Part shown: positions 35,278 through 46,915 of the stretch, in pieces | Layout: the number at the start of each line of letters is the position of its first letter | How positions within the stretch are numbered: position 1 is the stretch's first letter | Position numbers and translations under genes: made by a program | Assembly: GCA_014825775.1 (NCBI GenBank) | Contig: MVAQ01000112.1 | Location: 1-64,000, forward strand | DNA: 64,000 bases | Direction: 5' to 3' | Source: Krasilnikovozyma curviuscula | Taxonomy: Eukaryota; Basidiomycota; Tremellomycetes; Cystofilobasidiales; Mrakiaceae | The notes under the pieces: generated by a model | What the model saw: only the letters and a program-made list of their open reading frames with translations | The model's database searches: none | What the model was told of the DNA's origin: nothing

Positions 35278-36478
35278 CGTTGAAGACGTTGAGTACAGGT
35301 TCGAGATGGAAATTGGGAGATGGATTTGATGGTGGGTTGGGAGTTGAGTTGGTTGGATTATTTTTCTTAGGTAAAGCGTAAGGGCGAGTCGTCCTGTCTC
35401 TCTGGCGTTGCCCAGTAAACCTCGAAGCGATTCGTCTGCCCGGGGTAAAAGTCTCGATCGTCGAGATATATGGGTATTGCAGAGGAGCCAAATGGTGGTT
35501 TGAGGGAAGAGAGGATGAGGAACCTGGCCTGGGCTGACATATGCTTTTGAAGGAGGAAAAGCGGCTTTGGATTGAGTCAGCAAGATCGAACTCCACGGAC
35601 GCGTGTCTGTTACTTTCATGCAAATTTCGCTCCCGTCGCACTCAAAGAACCGCCAGAACAAAGCGCCTTCTGCTTCTCTTATCTCTATTGTCTGAATATA
35701 CAATGTCCTGGCGATATAGCACGAGAGATAAGGATAGCGATATGTCCAGCGACAGTTCAAACAGCTTGACGTTGCAGCGCGCTTCTCCACCACTCAAAAT
35801 TTTGATTCACTTTTCTGGCTTAACCTCCATTTTTTCTCTCGGCAAATGGGGATCAACTTTTTCAGTTCCCTTCTGTCCCACTGCCACTCTGCATACGTGT
35901 GACTAGGAAAGCCCAATGAACAGCCGACAGAGAAGGAGATTGAGACCTTGCGCCGCGTTCGTCTGCTAGCTCGGTCAAGTCGCACAACACTCCGGCTACA
36001 TCGCAATCGCATCGGTGGTGCTTCTGCGGACAGATTGAGCGAGATTATGTTCGTCGTTTATAAGCATCGATAGTAACAACTTATCTGTTTTGAATAGGGA
36101 TCTTTCAGAGTTGATTAAAAAAGTTGTGCGCGGCCATTCGAAGCACACAACCTCATCGACGTCGCATCTTCCTCTCCAACTTGAGACCCCTTCCCCCAAT
36201 TCCATATCCCCCTCTCTTACTCTCAACTTTAGCCGTCAGGATGCTGAGACCGGCGAATCGACAGAGTAGCAGAAGGGTGATGGGGTTGAACTCACCTGGG
36301 TCTTATATAATTTAGTGTTCCACTGGATCACCGCGGTTTATGAGATTGATACGTCCTCATTTACAATAATGAAATAGGAAAAGAGTGTGCGCGAACTGAA
36401 GTTCACCAGCTAGCAGCTTTATCGCCCAGGAAATCAATCTGACTCGTTGCATAGTGACAACTGATAAGCAGACAATTA
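35278..36478. other. Gene-poor region upstream of the Ser/Pro-rich ORF
   Basis: This 1.2-kb stretch has open frames on both strands but no recognisable family. A TATATAA word is at 36304-36310. On the reverse strand an ATG frame below it (about 36208-35996, MELGEGVSSWRGRC) is open for about 70 codons. It could be a first exon or noise. Confidence 0.35.
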
Positions 36479-39400
36479 TTACCCAGATGTCGGAGAAGGA
36501 AGTTTCCAGGGTATACCATATACCACCGTCGCAGCACCCGTCAGGTACTTCAGTTTGCAGACATCCCTGCTCTGACCCACAGCTTTGGCGCTCGTCATAG
36601 GGACGGCTGGTCGAGTGGTGATAGGTGTTGGTGCAGCAGATTTCGATCTTAGCAGACCATTTTTGGATGAAGTTGTTGTTGTCGCGGTGGACGTGGGTTT
36701 CTGTCCTTGGATCTCAGCACCGGACAGATGCATCTTGGTGAAGACAGCTTGTGAGAGTCGATCGATGTCACGATCTGTTACATCCCACAGGTTGGCTATG
36801 AGGGAAGGGCTACAAGAACAAAGATACAGAAATTAGATTTGACGAGGGGAGGGAGTAATGTCCAGTGGATACTCACCAACCAGCCAGCATGTAATTGTTC
36901 GGTGTACCCGTCCGATCCAGCTCGCCCATTTCCTTCAGAGCACCAGAAGAGCAACCCCAGAGCATGGTAGTTGCACATCGAGACAAGTTTCTGATCTTGT
37001 TGGATCGAATGTACTGTTCTCCGCCAGAGTGGCCAAAGTAGCTTTAGATAGAGGGAGTATCAGCAGGTTACAGTCATCGCAACACTAAGTTTTAAACTTA
37101 CACAACAAGATCCCTTTTTCCCAAAGCGTTTGCCATTTCCAACTCCGAAGGTTCACGACCGATGATACCCTTCCAACCCGCTTGAGACAGCTCATTCACC
37201 CAGGGTGTGAACTGTTCTTCAGTCTTTTTGAGGTCACCACTTGGATTGAGAATGAAGAAACCGTTCTTGGGATTGATTGGCAGAGATACCAAACCGTCCT
37301 CCAGGGCTCCTTTGGAGCTGGAGTGAGATTGAAGTTGCCTGGCGAGATGGACCCGGTCGAGGAGGAAAGGTAACGAAGGGATTCGGCTTACTGCTCGACC
37401 TCGAAGAGATGGTATGGATTCCCATGGAATACCTTGGACATTTTTGTCAAGTACCAAGAAGACTTGATGGTCGTCTTCAGCCCGGAGAGACTCTGAGCGC
37501 CGCTTGGTCTCGTATTCTTCCAACATCGTTCTCAGGTCCGTCACGAGCTGAAAAAGAAGAAATAGAAGAAATCAGATCGTGATCAACAAAACATCAATCA
37601 TAATATCAAGCACTCACTTCATCGATGTCAATCTCTGCCAGAGCAACCTGGACACCGTGAACCTGATACAGGTCTAACACGAAGTATACGAGATCTTCTA
37701 ATTCTTCTTCTCGACAGTTCGGTGGTAATGTTGAGAAAGCTTCCAGAAGCCCGTCATCTATACGAACTCGAGGCGCCTTTTGACGGTCTTGTAGATTACG
37801 CTTGAAGATGCTCTCAAACGTGTTCCGCAACCAACTGAAGGACTCTGCTGAACGACCAGTCGGTTCATTGAGGATCGTCTGGGAAGAAAGGAAGTATTCA
37901 GAAAGTCGGCGATGATGTGAAAAAGATTTATGACTTACTTTGAAAGCACCGAGCCAGCAGAATTCAATGTTTGCCAGTAGCTGTTCGAGTCGCTTGTCCA
38001 ATTCCCGTCTCTTGGTCCACCATTCAACGCGATCTTCTTTATTTTCAACATGCTTGGCATTTTTCGCACCCTCATCGCTCTCTTTGATGATGTGGTTGAG
38101 CTCATCAATCGCATTCTGGAAAGTGAAGTGCTCATCTTCCCCCTCTCTCCGACCCTGACGATCCAGAGGAAGGCAGAAGATGAGTGGTTCTCTGCCTTGA
38201 CGATAACGAGAGATGAACATAGTATTGAGATCACTGGTGACGTTGATGGTGATAACAGACCAGTTGTCCGGCAAGATACTGAGGTCTTCTGCCGATGGAC
38301 CATCACAAAGCGTTGTACGATGCCGTTGGTGAACTGCGTTCCAGTATCGTCTCATATTCATCACATTATGTTCGTCTTCATCATTGGCGTCTTCAGAAGT
38401 AGGTTGTAGAGGAAATTCTGGCCACAGAAGATCGTCATGGCGAGGGTCGATATACTTGTGACTGATGACTTCCAAAAGCTCTCGTCGCAAAGTGATGACA
38501 GAGCTGACGTCTAGAATAAGTTGCAAATCAGAATGTTGGCTTTGAAATGAGAAGAGATTCTACGGAATTAGAAAAAACATACCCAGTCGACCAGCAATAG
38601 CAACGGTGTCGACCTGTGAATTTGGACCCAACGAAGTTTGGAAAGCTCGAAGCATTGAAAGAGCCATACAAGCTCTTCTAACTCTTTGAACAGCTCCAGA
38701 AGCACCGCTAACACCAAGACTCTCGATGAACATTGACTCTGCTTTGCTAAAGGTGGAAATCATCTCTTTACGAGATTTGGGAACCGTGGTTTTACCTCCA
38801 GTAGAGGTACCCATTGGCATAGAGATAGCTAGAGGGGCACAAATTTTAACTCGAATCCATTAAGAGAGAAGCCGATTTGGACTCACTGGACTCCGTCAGC
38901 GAGCTTAACGCGAGGTCGGATTTGAACTGCTTCAAGGCCATCTGCAGAGCAATGCTTGCTCGGTAATCAACGTCGTCGCCCTTATATCATAAGAGAAATT
39001 TAGTTATCAGTAAGAATGATGGAACACAAAAATGCCCGAGTCGAAACTGACCGCTGCGAGAGGTAAGTTTCGTAAACGCGCATCTAGTTCTTGGAACATT
39101 TCTTCGTCGTAGGTCTCCGCTCGTAGGACGAGTAAAGCTTCAGTGAAAAAGGTCAATATCAGATATGAGCTGCGCTGAACTATAACTGGTGAGAGTCTCG
39201 TACCTGACTGTCGCAGTAGATAGCCAACCAAGGCGGGGAACACGGTCTGATCTTGTTGCGATTTGTTGGCATGTGAAGAGGCCAGGAGTTTTTTAGAGCT
39301 ATTCCAAGAGTTCAAATTAGACATCAACCTTCAGGAGAAGATCGCCTGAATGTAACGCACAGTACAGGTTTCTCTCCAAGCGACAAGAATTGCTTGCCAA

Positions 39401-42400
39401 TTTCATTGAGTGTCGCTAAAGCAACAGCGTACACCTCGACAGCACTCTCTGGCTCATCCTGTACTAGAACATCACCTTGAAGTGTTTGAAGTTCCACCAG
39501 CTCGCGAGTCTTGATCTAGGAAGAGAGAAGTGTCAGCTGTCAGGGAGCAAGAAGAAGCTACACGATTTACTGACAGATGCCAACTGATCTCTAGCACCGG
39601 CTGAAAGCCGTTCGATGTCTGAAACAGCCTCTGGTCTCCGGAGCTGCACCTTCATAACAGTTTTCCTAACTTCAGCACGCAGCGAGAGAACTTGAGATTC
39701 AACGGAAAGTGCCAATTCGCCAGCCTGGCAGAGGAAGTACTCAGTATCTCGTGAAGTACCTCGCTGGAAGGAGAATCGTGCCAAGTCGAATAGACAATCA
39801 AGGAGGCCCTTTTGAAAGAATTCGCAAGAGTTGAGCACAAGTGAAATGTACCATTGGTTGAAGACATTACCTTCGCTAGCCTCCAATGAAGCCCTCCAGT
39901 AGAAACACCAAAGACTTTTGTTTTGTTTGTAGATGGTTTCTGGTCATCAGCTGGTGTGCGATCAGACTTATCGCGCGTACTCTGGAACAAGGAACCAGCG
40001 CTAGCTGCAGCTTTGCTGGGCTGGTTCAGTGAAGGATTCAAACGAGACAGACTCTCGAGAGCTCTAGACCAGAGGCGGTGAGCTTGAGAGAGACAAGCTA
40101 CTACTTGCGGTAGGTCATTCTTTGGAGGAAAAAACGTCAGCAGTATATTGACACGAAAGAGCACACACGGCAGGAATACATACATGAGCCGCTTGAATCG
40201 AAGCGTACACCATGAGCGCCTGGGCACTACGTTCTAGCTTCAGCGATCTTTCTCGAATTCTTGCCTTTGTTGATAATTGTGAGGTTTCAGTGATAGTCTT
40301 CGCAATATCCCGAGCTTCCAGATATTTTGAGACACTGCGACTACATTTGTCAGTACTGATCTGATTTTGACGAGAGACCAAAGTCACTGACCCTCGTTCT
40401 AAATCTTCCTTTCCATTTCCAAAAGACACCAAAGCTTGAGCTTGTACTAAGTATAGTTTCACGGTGACCTCTTCCGAAAGATGATCGCCAGACTTGGAAA
40501 TCTCACTTTCAATTTGTTGAAGCACAACTTGAGCGCAGCTGTGCTTTCCGATGTCCAGGTATTCCTGAGCTAGAGAGATAGACGAGGAGACATGATCTGA
40601 AGAGGGAACAGGTGTCAGATGAAGAACGATATGATAGTTTTGTGAATGCTTACCATCTATACGCTTAGGCTGACCAATCGTCAAGCGCCTAGACAGCTTC
40701 AAGAGCTCCATTCTGATGATGGGATATCCAAGAATCCCCATCAGATTCGAAAGACAGTCTATTTGAGTTGAATTAGAAAATAAAAATAAGCCGGCCCGTC
40801 CGAAATTTGCCCTCTCACGTATGTGATACTTACCAACGTCTCTGTAGAGTTTATCCAAATCATCCAAGGTTCCCATTGTTTTGGAGGATTTTGAAAGATT
40901 GGAGATGGCATCTTGAGCGAACTTGATGAGTTGACTTCGAATAGACACGTCTGGATTCTCCATCGACGTGCGGTGTCGCAGGATTGCAGCCCAAATCAAG
41001 GCTTGTCCCAAATACTGGGACATGTAAGGTGCTAAGTTGACATCCTTCTTCAGATTCGAAGCAGCCTTGGTACCAATGCTGAGACCTTCCAGAGAATACG
41101 ACAAAGATAATTCTTCAACATCCGAGAGGAGCCTCTCTGACTCGACTTCTGCACTTGAGCACTGTGATTCGATTTGTCGCATGAGAAGTCTGATCGAAGA
41201 AGCATCAGTTTTCTTGGTTTTTCTACTTTTGAATTGCTTACGCAAACACTTGAGAAAACTCACCTCATCCGTCTGACAGGGAAAGCAGAGGGTGTGTAGA
41301 TTGAGAGGGCGAGAGATCCAAGTTGATCCGAGAGTTTCCTAGCCGTCGAATTACTCAACATGCTCTCCAATACTTTGATTTGAAGTTCAGCAAAACATCC
41401 TGTCACTTCTGGTGAGATGCCTTCTCCAACATGCCCAGCCAGTAACCTGTCAAGTGACAATTCCTCGGGCTCCATGAACAGATCAAAGATCCCAATGGAG
41501 ATGATTTTGCTGACGAGACCGCTCACATAGGTCCCGAAGGAGGTCGACGCCGAGAAAATTTCGGTGAATGGCATATTGGAGGACTGAGCATGAATTTGTG
41601 ACAAAGTCTTTGAAGAGATAGCCTTGAAAGCTTCGACCAACGAGGCAAACGCTGCTCGTCGATCGCCAATTTTCAGCTGACAAGCACTGAGGAACTCCCA
41701 TCGTCTGCTGATTTGGTCTTCTTGTCCCTCCTTGACGGCCTCTTTCAGCGAAGGATAGCTATGCCACACCTCACAGCTGAGTTTTGCGAACCGGACGGCA
41801 TCGCCAGCGAAATCGATCTGATACAGAGTACCACCACAGTTGTACGCGACACCACTGATGCATTTCGCCCAGTTGGAGAGATCAGCCTCTTTAGGGTAGT
41901 TTGGAATTGGGAACACAGCGTCGTAATTGTTGGCGAAGGATTGGAGTATTGCCAGTGAATCGGAAAGAAGTTTGAAAGTGGGAGTGTATGTATGGTGTTG
42001 TTTTGGGACGAAGGTGGATTTGGCGAGGAATAGCAAAGAGTCCAAGGTCGTCGCAGCGATATCTGCTAATGGAATAGACGAACTCTCTGAAGTAGGTAAT
42101 AGTGAAGGTGATGAAGGAGATAGGGTATCAATGGAGTGATGAATGGTCTTCTGGCTAATTTTGACAAGGGAGTTGAGTGTTGTTTCCAAATATTTCTTCA
42201 TTTCGGGTTCGGAGGATGACTTTTGAAGAGGTTCAAGGAGCTTGATAGAGAGCTTCCTTATTCGTTCGATTGTTTTGTGGTGCTGGGACATGAATGTAAA
42301 GCAACAGGAAGCACTATCGGAAGACAATGTTTGGAGGGTACTGCTGAGAGGAAGGTAGTCTTCCACCGATTCAACTACGAACAGCCACACGTCAATCATT

Positions 42401-44028
42401 ATGAGGGTCCAATGAATGTCAATTTTACTCACCGTCTTTCGCAGATGAACCCTCAGTCGTACAACACGTCGTCAGCCAGACGTCCACAAGCACATTCCAA
42501 TCCAAGCACTCCCAAAAGGTCTTCTCATCCTCCCTCAAGCTCAAATTTTCCTTAATCTTCTTCAAAGTCACTTTCAACACCTCCTTGGTCACCCCTCGAG
42601 CAGCCCTCACGCCCTTGTTGACCTCAGACCAGAACATTGTCGGCTTGATGCTTAGTCGCAGGAGCAGTAAGAAGCCTTCAGTCCGCAGCGGAAGGACTGT
42701 TGCTGAGGGGATAGTGGAGGGTAAGGGAAGAAGAGGAATGCATTTGATTAGAGGGAGAAGGAGCGGTGGTATTGATGCGGGAGACGGGAGCATGTCTAGA
42801 AGTGTTGGGAGCTGAGAAAGTACCGACTCAGGTTTAGAAAGGATTGCGAGGAGGTTCTGACAAAACCAAGTGAGTATGGTACGCAAAAATTTGATACGAG
42901 AGACCGAAGGGAGAAGGGACTCACATTCAAGGCTGAGTCGCTCTCGCACTCAGCTCTGAGAACCGTGATCATCGCACTAACCGACCAACTGGCAACAATG
43001 GAAGCAACGGCCGACCCTTGAGTCTTAATCTCCGTTGCTAAGTGAGGTAAGCACAGCAATTGGACATGTCTGCTTTCCAGCTGAGAGCTCGAGGAGATGA
43101 CTGAGGATAGAGTCAACGCTTTGGAGGAAGTCGCAGTGGACGTTGTCCTGGTCGAAGAAGATGCCGCGGAAGCAGATCTGCGTGATGTTGATGTTGTGGT
43201 TGTACTTGTAACTGCTGGTGTTCGAGAACGGGATTTGATTGCAGGCCGTGGCGGAGAGGTGGGCGTTGGTGGTTCAACTTTCTCTAGAGGGATGCTCTCT
43301 ATCGGTGGAATCGGTAGCAAAGTATACAGAGAACAGAGGAATGGCCGTGAAAGGTGAAGGATCTGCAATGAGACTTCCTGCTGTGCGGCCAGAAAACAAA
43401 GTGGACCTTCAGTTTGGGAGGGACGTTACGGTAACGGTAAACACAAGAGGGTCCCTACCAAGTCCAAAGCCACACACTTGGCCAGAATCGACACAGAGGC
43501 CTTCTCAATATCCTGCTCCTTGATACTGACAGTACCAATCATCGCCCTGAGCTTCCCCAGCGCTGTTTGAGAGGCTTCAACTACGACGAGGACGTTGGCA
43601 AGAGAAGGAACCGACGTTCGTTGCTGAATTTTCCGGGCTGAGCTGGTCAGAGGAGCAGGTGGTTTCCATGAGGTCTGCACCAAGGCTGAGAGTGTTTTTA
43701 GAGCTGTATTCACTACCCGCATCGAGAATTGAGCTGCTTCGACATCCTTCAGAACAGCTGCTACTGGTGAGGAGGACGAAGAGGAAGTTGCTGGAACTGA
43801 TGTCGAAGCGGGCTTCTTTCTAGCTACAGGTGGCGGAGCAGCTTTAGATACAGTCTTTCTCGCTGTTGCTGTCGGTGGTGGTGTTTTGAGATTCGTAGGT
43901 GCCGAGGTTTTAGGTAGGGGAGCTTGCGAGAGACCTAAAAGAACGGATAGTTTGCTGGCCAAAGCTGAGTCACATTTGGAGGCATCTTCGAGGGTCTTCA
44001 GTATACCAGTAGACACCTCTGTAGCCAT
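36479..44028 (-). CDS. ESP1: Separase (ESP1, peptidase C50)
   Basis: Separase is the caspase-like cysteine protease that cleaves cohesin at anaphase onset. It is held inactive by securin until APC/C acts. The C-terminal catalytic domain is unmistakable: the His motif YFGHSGGEQYI followed by SNKIRNLSRC, then the Cys motif TTMLWGCSSGAL. A substrate-pocket segment follows (LANLWDVTDRDIDRLS). Upstream is the conserved pre-catalytic block NWSVITINVTSDLNTMFISR and FCLPLDRQGR. The remaining 1,500 or so residues are an alpha-helical solenoid (ORFs between 38560 and 43500). The N-terminus (MATEVSTGILKTLEDASKCD) leads into a Ser/Thr/Ala-rich basic region with TSVPATSSSSSS. At about 7.5 kb with some 25 short introns, the product should be about 2,000 residues, normal for fungal separases. 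Both catalytic residues are present. Confidence 0.93.
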
Positions 44029-45173
44029 GCCAGGCTAATGATAAGGGCGGATTTGTAGCTCCGAGAGCTTTCACAGTTGAACGAGCAAGCAGCAGGCGCG
44101 TGTTGCTTTTATTTGCTTTTCGCGAGGTCGTTAAAATCAAAAGAAACGTCTGACGGAAGGTCACTGTCCTGTAACCTCAAATAGTCATTCTAATACCATT
44201 GACTTTGTTTGGGGGAAGGTAAAAAAAAACTTCGAGGAGGAAACGTTCGTCTCCTCAACAGCAAATGATCAAAACAGCCATCGCAGAAGGACAGGTGAGA
44301 GATTGATTCACTTTCTTGCTTGGGATTGAGAAGAGAGTGTGTACTTCTCTTTCTCTTCGATGCACCTTGAGAAGAATAGATAGCAATCTAGTTCTTACAG
44401 CTCTGTGATCGCAATGTCAAAATGTACACCGATGTTCCTTTCTCTACGAACTGAATACCCGACAAGAATAGCCTTGACGTTACTTAACTCCTATCGGTCA
44501 ACTTCTTTCCGATTCTGCTAAAAAGCGCCTTCACACGTCGCGAACCATCTGAACAAGAAATTGAAACCAAAACAACACTGCGCATCTCTCGCTGCAATAA
44601 CACCGGCAAAATAACCAGGTCCCTACTTAAAGGACATCTAACCTATAGTAGAAGTTCTTTCGCTACTACCCCTTTTGTTCCAAAGGATTCTTCGTTGGAG
44701 CAAGATGAGAAGGGAGGACCACCCCAAAGTTTCAGATGACGCGTTGGTTTCTTGCGTGCCCGATTTTTTGTTGTGGCCTCTTCATTTCAGTGAGCAGATC
44801 ATGTCGTTCAATTTTGATACCTGATTCTCTAATATATCCCCAAACTCTCCAGATAGGGCTATCAGACCTTGTTGTCCCAACCCTATTCTTCTCAGGCGTG
44901 TCCGGACAGAAGGCTTTCTTGATTTGCGCCGTGCGCAGTAACGCCCATGAGACATTTGATCCTCGAAAGGGAAGGGGATTCTGAAATTTCCTATCGCCCA
45001 ACACCCACCCTTTCCTTCCTCCCTGGTTGGCTTCTCCATATATCTCCCTCAGCAGTCGTTGATACTTGGACAGGTACGTTGGACTTTGTTGTCATCTGAG
45101 GCGTTTCAAGGGGGGAAAACAGCACATCTCGAAGCTGACCTATTCCCCGTTTCGTTCCTCTCCCAGTCGAAGG
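44029..45173. other. Divergent intergenic region between separase and a membrane protein gene
   Basis: This 1.1-kb region includes the separase promoter. Near its right end (45000-45173) there is a C/T-rich leader with a probable 5'-UTR intron (GTACGT at about 45073 to CTCCCAG at about 45166). At 44736-44789 an ATG frame reads MTRWFLACPIFCCGLFIS, resembling a signal peptide, and is followed at once by a GTGAGC donor. It remains open to 44984. Its ownership is unresolved (see findings). Confidence 0.4.
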
Positions 45174-46550
45174 ATGACTGAATACGCAGGACTGTGTGCA
45201 GGTACCATCTGGGATGGAACTTCGACTGTAACATACTGGACCACTTGTTCAACCCCTACAAACGCGTAAGAAAAGAATTCTTAAAACGAAAAGGTTTTCC
45301 CTCCGGTCGCACACAAAAATTGACCCGCTCGTCGTTTCGTTCTTCATAATTCAGCGTCAACCACGTTATGGCAGTAGTATCCACGAGTGATTCAACCTCA
45401 GCTATAGCAACGTCAGTAAACCACGTCTTAGCTCCAACATCGGCCACCGTCACAGTCACACAGACTAGCGCCTCCGTCTTCTCGAGCACGCACACAACAG
45501 CGACAACCTCGTTGAACTTCGGGGGCTTCCTGTCTGAGATCAACAAGGCACTAGGGACAATAGCAGCCTCCGCTTCTGCATCCCTGGCTGCCAGTCAAGG
45601 CTCAAGTCAGTCGTCCAGTCAGCAGCAGCAGAACCCCAAACCGAAGTAGGTTGTGCCGTGTATTATTCTGTATCGCAGCACTGAACTCTGATACGGATCT
45701 CTCTTTCTTCTTAGAACGTGGCCAATAGCTCTCGCTGGCCTCTTCGGCGGCCTGTTTTTCGTCGTCGTCGCTGGATTACTCGGCTGGTGGTGCCTGCGCC
45801 GAAAACGACGTCAACAATCTATCGCGCTGCCGACGTCCTCAACAGAAGAAAAGAAACCTCGTCGGCCACTCAGCCAGATCAGTCAGCGGCTGTTCTCACC
45901 TGATGAAGACCCATCGTCTGTGGAAGAAGCCGCTGGCCTGCGACGAAACGTGACGACGTCAGAGAAGCGAAGCCTCCTCCGCTCTATGTCAACGAGGACG
46001 CGAATGGAAGGTGGGACGAGTTCGGCGGTTCCTCTCACTGTTGAGGAGTCTGAATCAATGGTGCAGAATGGGTTGAGGGAACAGCAGATGCAGGATCAGG
46101 CACCTCGCCCGCAGGAGGAAGGGGACGTCGTGCGAATGAAGTTGGAAGGCTACGCTGCTGCTGCTGCCCTTCGTAGGGAGAATCAAGCAGCAGCGCAAGA
46201 GGCATTAGAGAGCAATCCTTTCTCAGATCGAGCAGCCGTTATCACCCCATTTGTTCCAGGTGAGTTCAGTCCAGTCTGTTCCATCAGACGCTACTTCCAA
46301 CGATGCTGACATCTCGATGCGTGAACCAGCTATGCTTCCGTCTACCACACGCCTAACCATCCAAACATCCCTCCCCCCACACATGCAACCCTACCAACAA
46401 CTCCCATCAACCAACAACTCACCCATCTCGTCACCTTCGCCTTACTCGCCTCTCACTCCGCTGCGGGCGGAAGATGGGGGCGTCAGTCTGCTAGGGGACC
46501 GCAGGTCAATAACAGAACTCGAGGAGCCTCCGGCATATATCTGGCATTAG
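45174..46550 (+). CDS. Single-pass membrane protein with Ser/Thr-rich ectodomain
   Basis: This is an unrecognised fungal surface-protein type, in layout like Mid2/Wsc wall-stress sensors. The N-terminal region has a few Cys (YAGLCAGTIWDGTSTVTYWT, then TCSTPTNA) and a Ser/Thr/Ala-rich stretch of about 100 residues. One membrane span follows (WPIALAGLFGGLFFVVVAGL) with a basic stop-transfer sequence (RRKRRQQ). The cytosolic tail is long, disordered and charged (KKPRRPLSQISQRLF, then EDGGVSLLGDRRSITELEEP). Three introns were read (near 45250, 45650 and 46261). From 45174 there is no signal peptide, so the protein is either type III or lacks a missing upstream exon. The Mid2/Wsc comparison rests on layout only, not on homology. 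Confidence 0.7.
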
Positions 46551-46915
46551 AGTCGGTGTGCTTATCATTTGATGGAGGTGGTAGCATTCTTTCAGCGAAA
46601 GACGCCATCGCCAATTTTTAGTTTTTTATCAAGTTCGTATTTTGTTGGATATTGGGGTATATAGAACCTCTCATGGTTCTGTTTGTTTGTTTTCCTCACG
46701 GTCGTTATTTTGTCTGCTTGTTCTGCTTTTGACGAGGTTGAGCCTCTAGTCGCCGTATGTTGTTCGCTCGTTTGTTCGTTTTTTGATTGGATGACATTGC
46801 TCAATTCAACGTCCCAGAATAATACGGAAAGGTAATAAAATATGCAGGAGTAGACCGATATGCAAAGTGGACAAGTATAGAAGTACAACAGTCGCTAGTT
46901 TTCTTGGTGGTTCGT
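46551..46915. other. Convergent intergenic region
   Basis: This 365-bp T-rich stretch has repeated TTTGT/GTTTGTTTG words (46675-46785). It holds the 3' flanks of the membrane-protein gene and the DENND6-like gene. No gene is seen. Confidence 0.5.
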
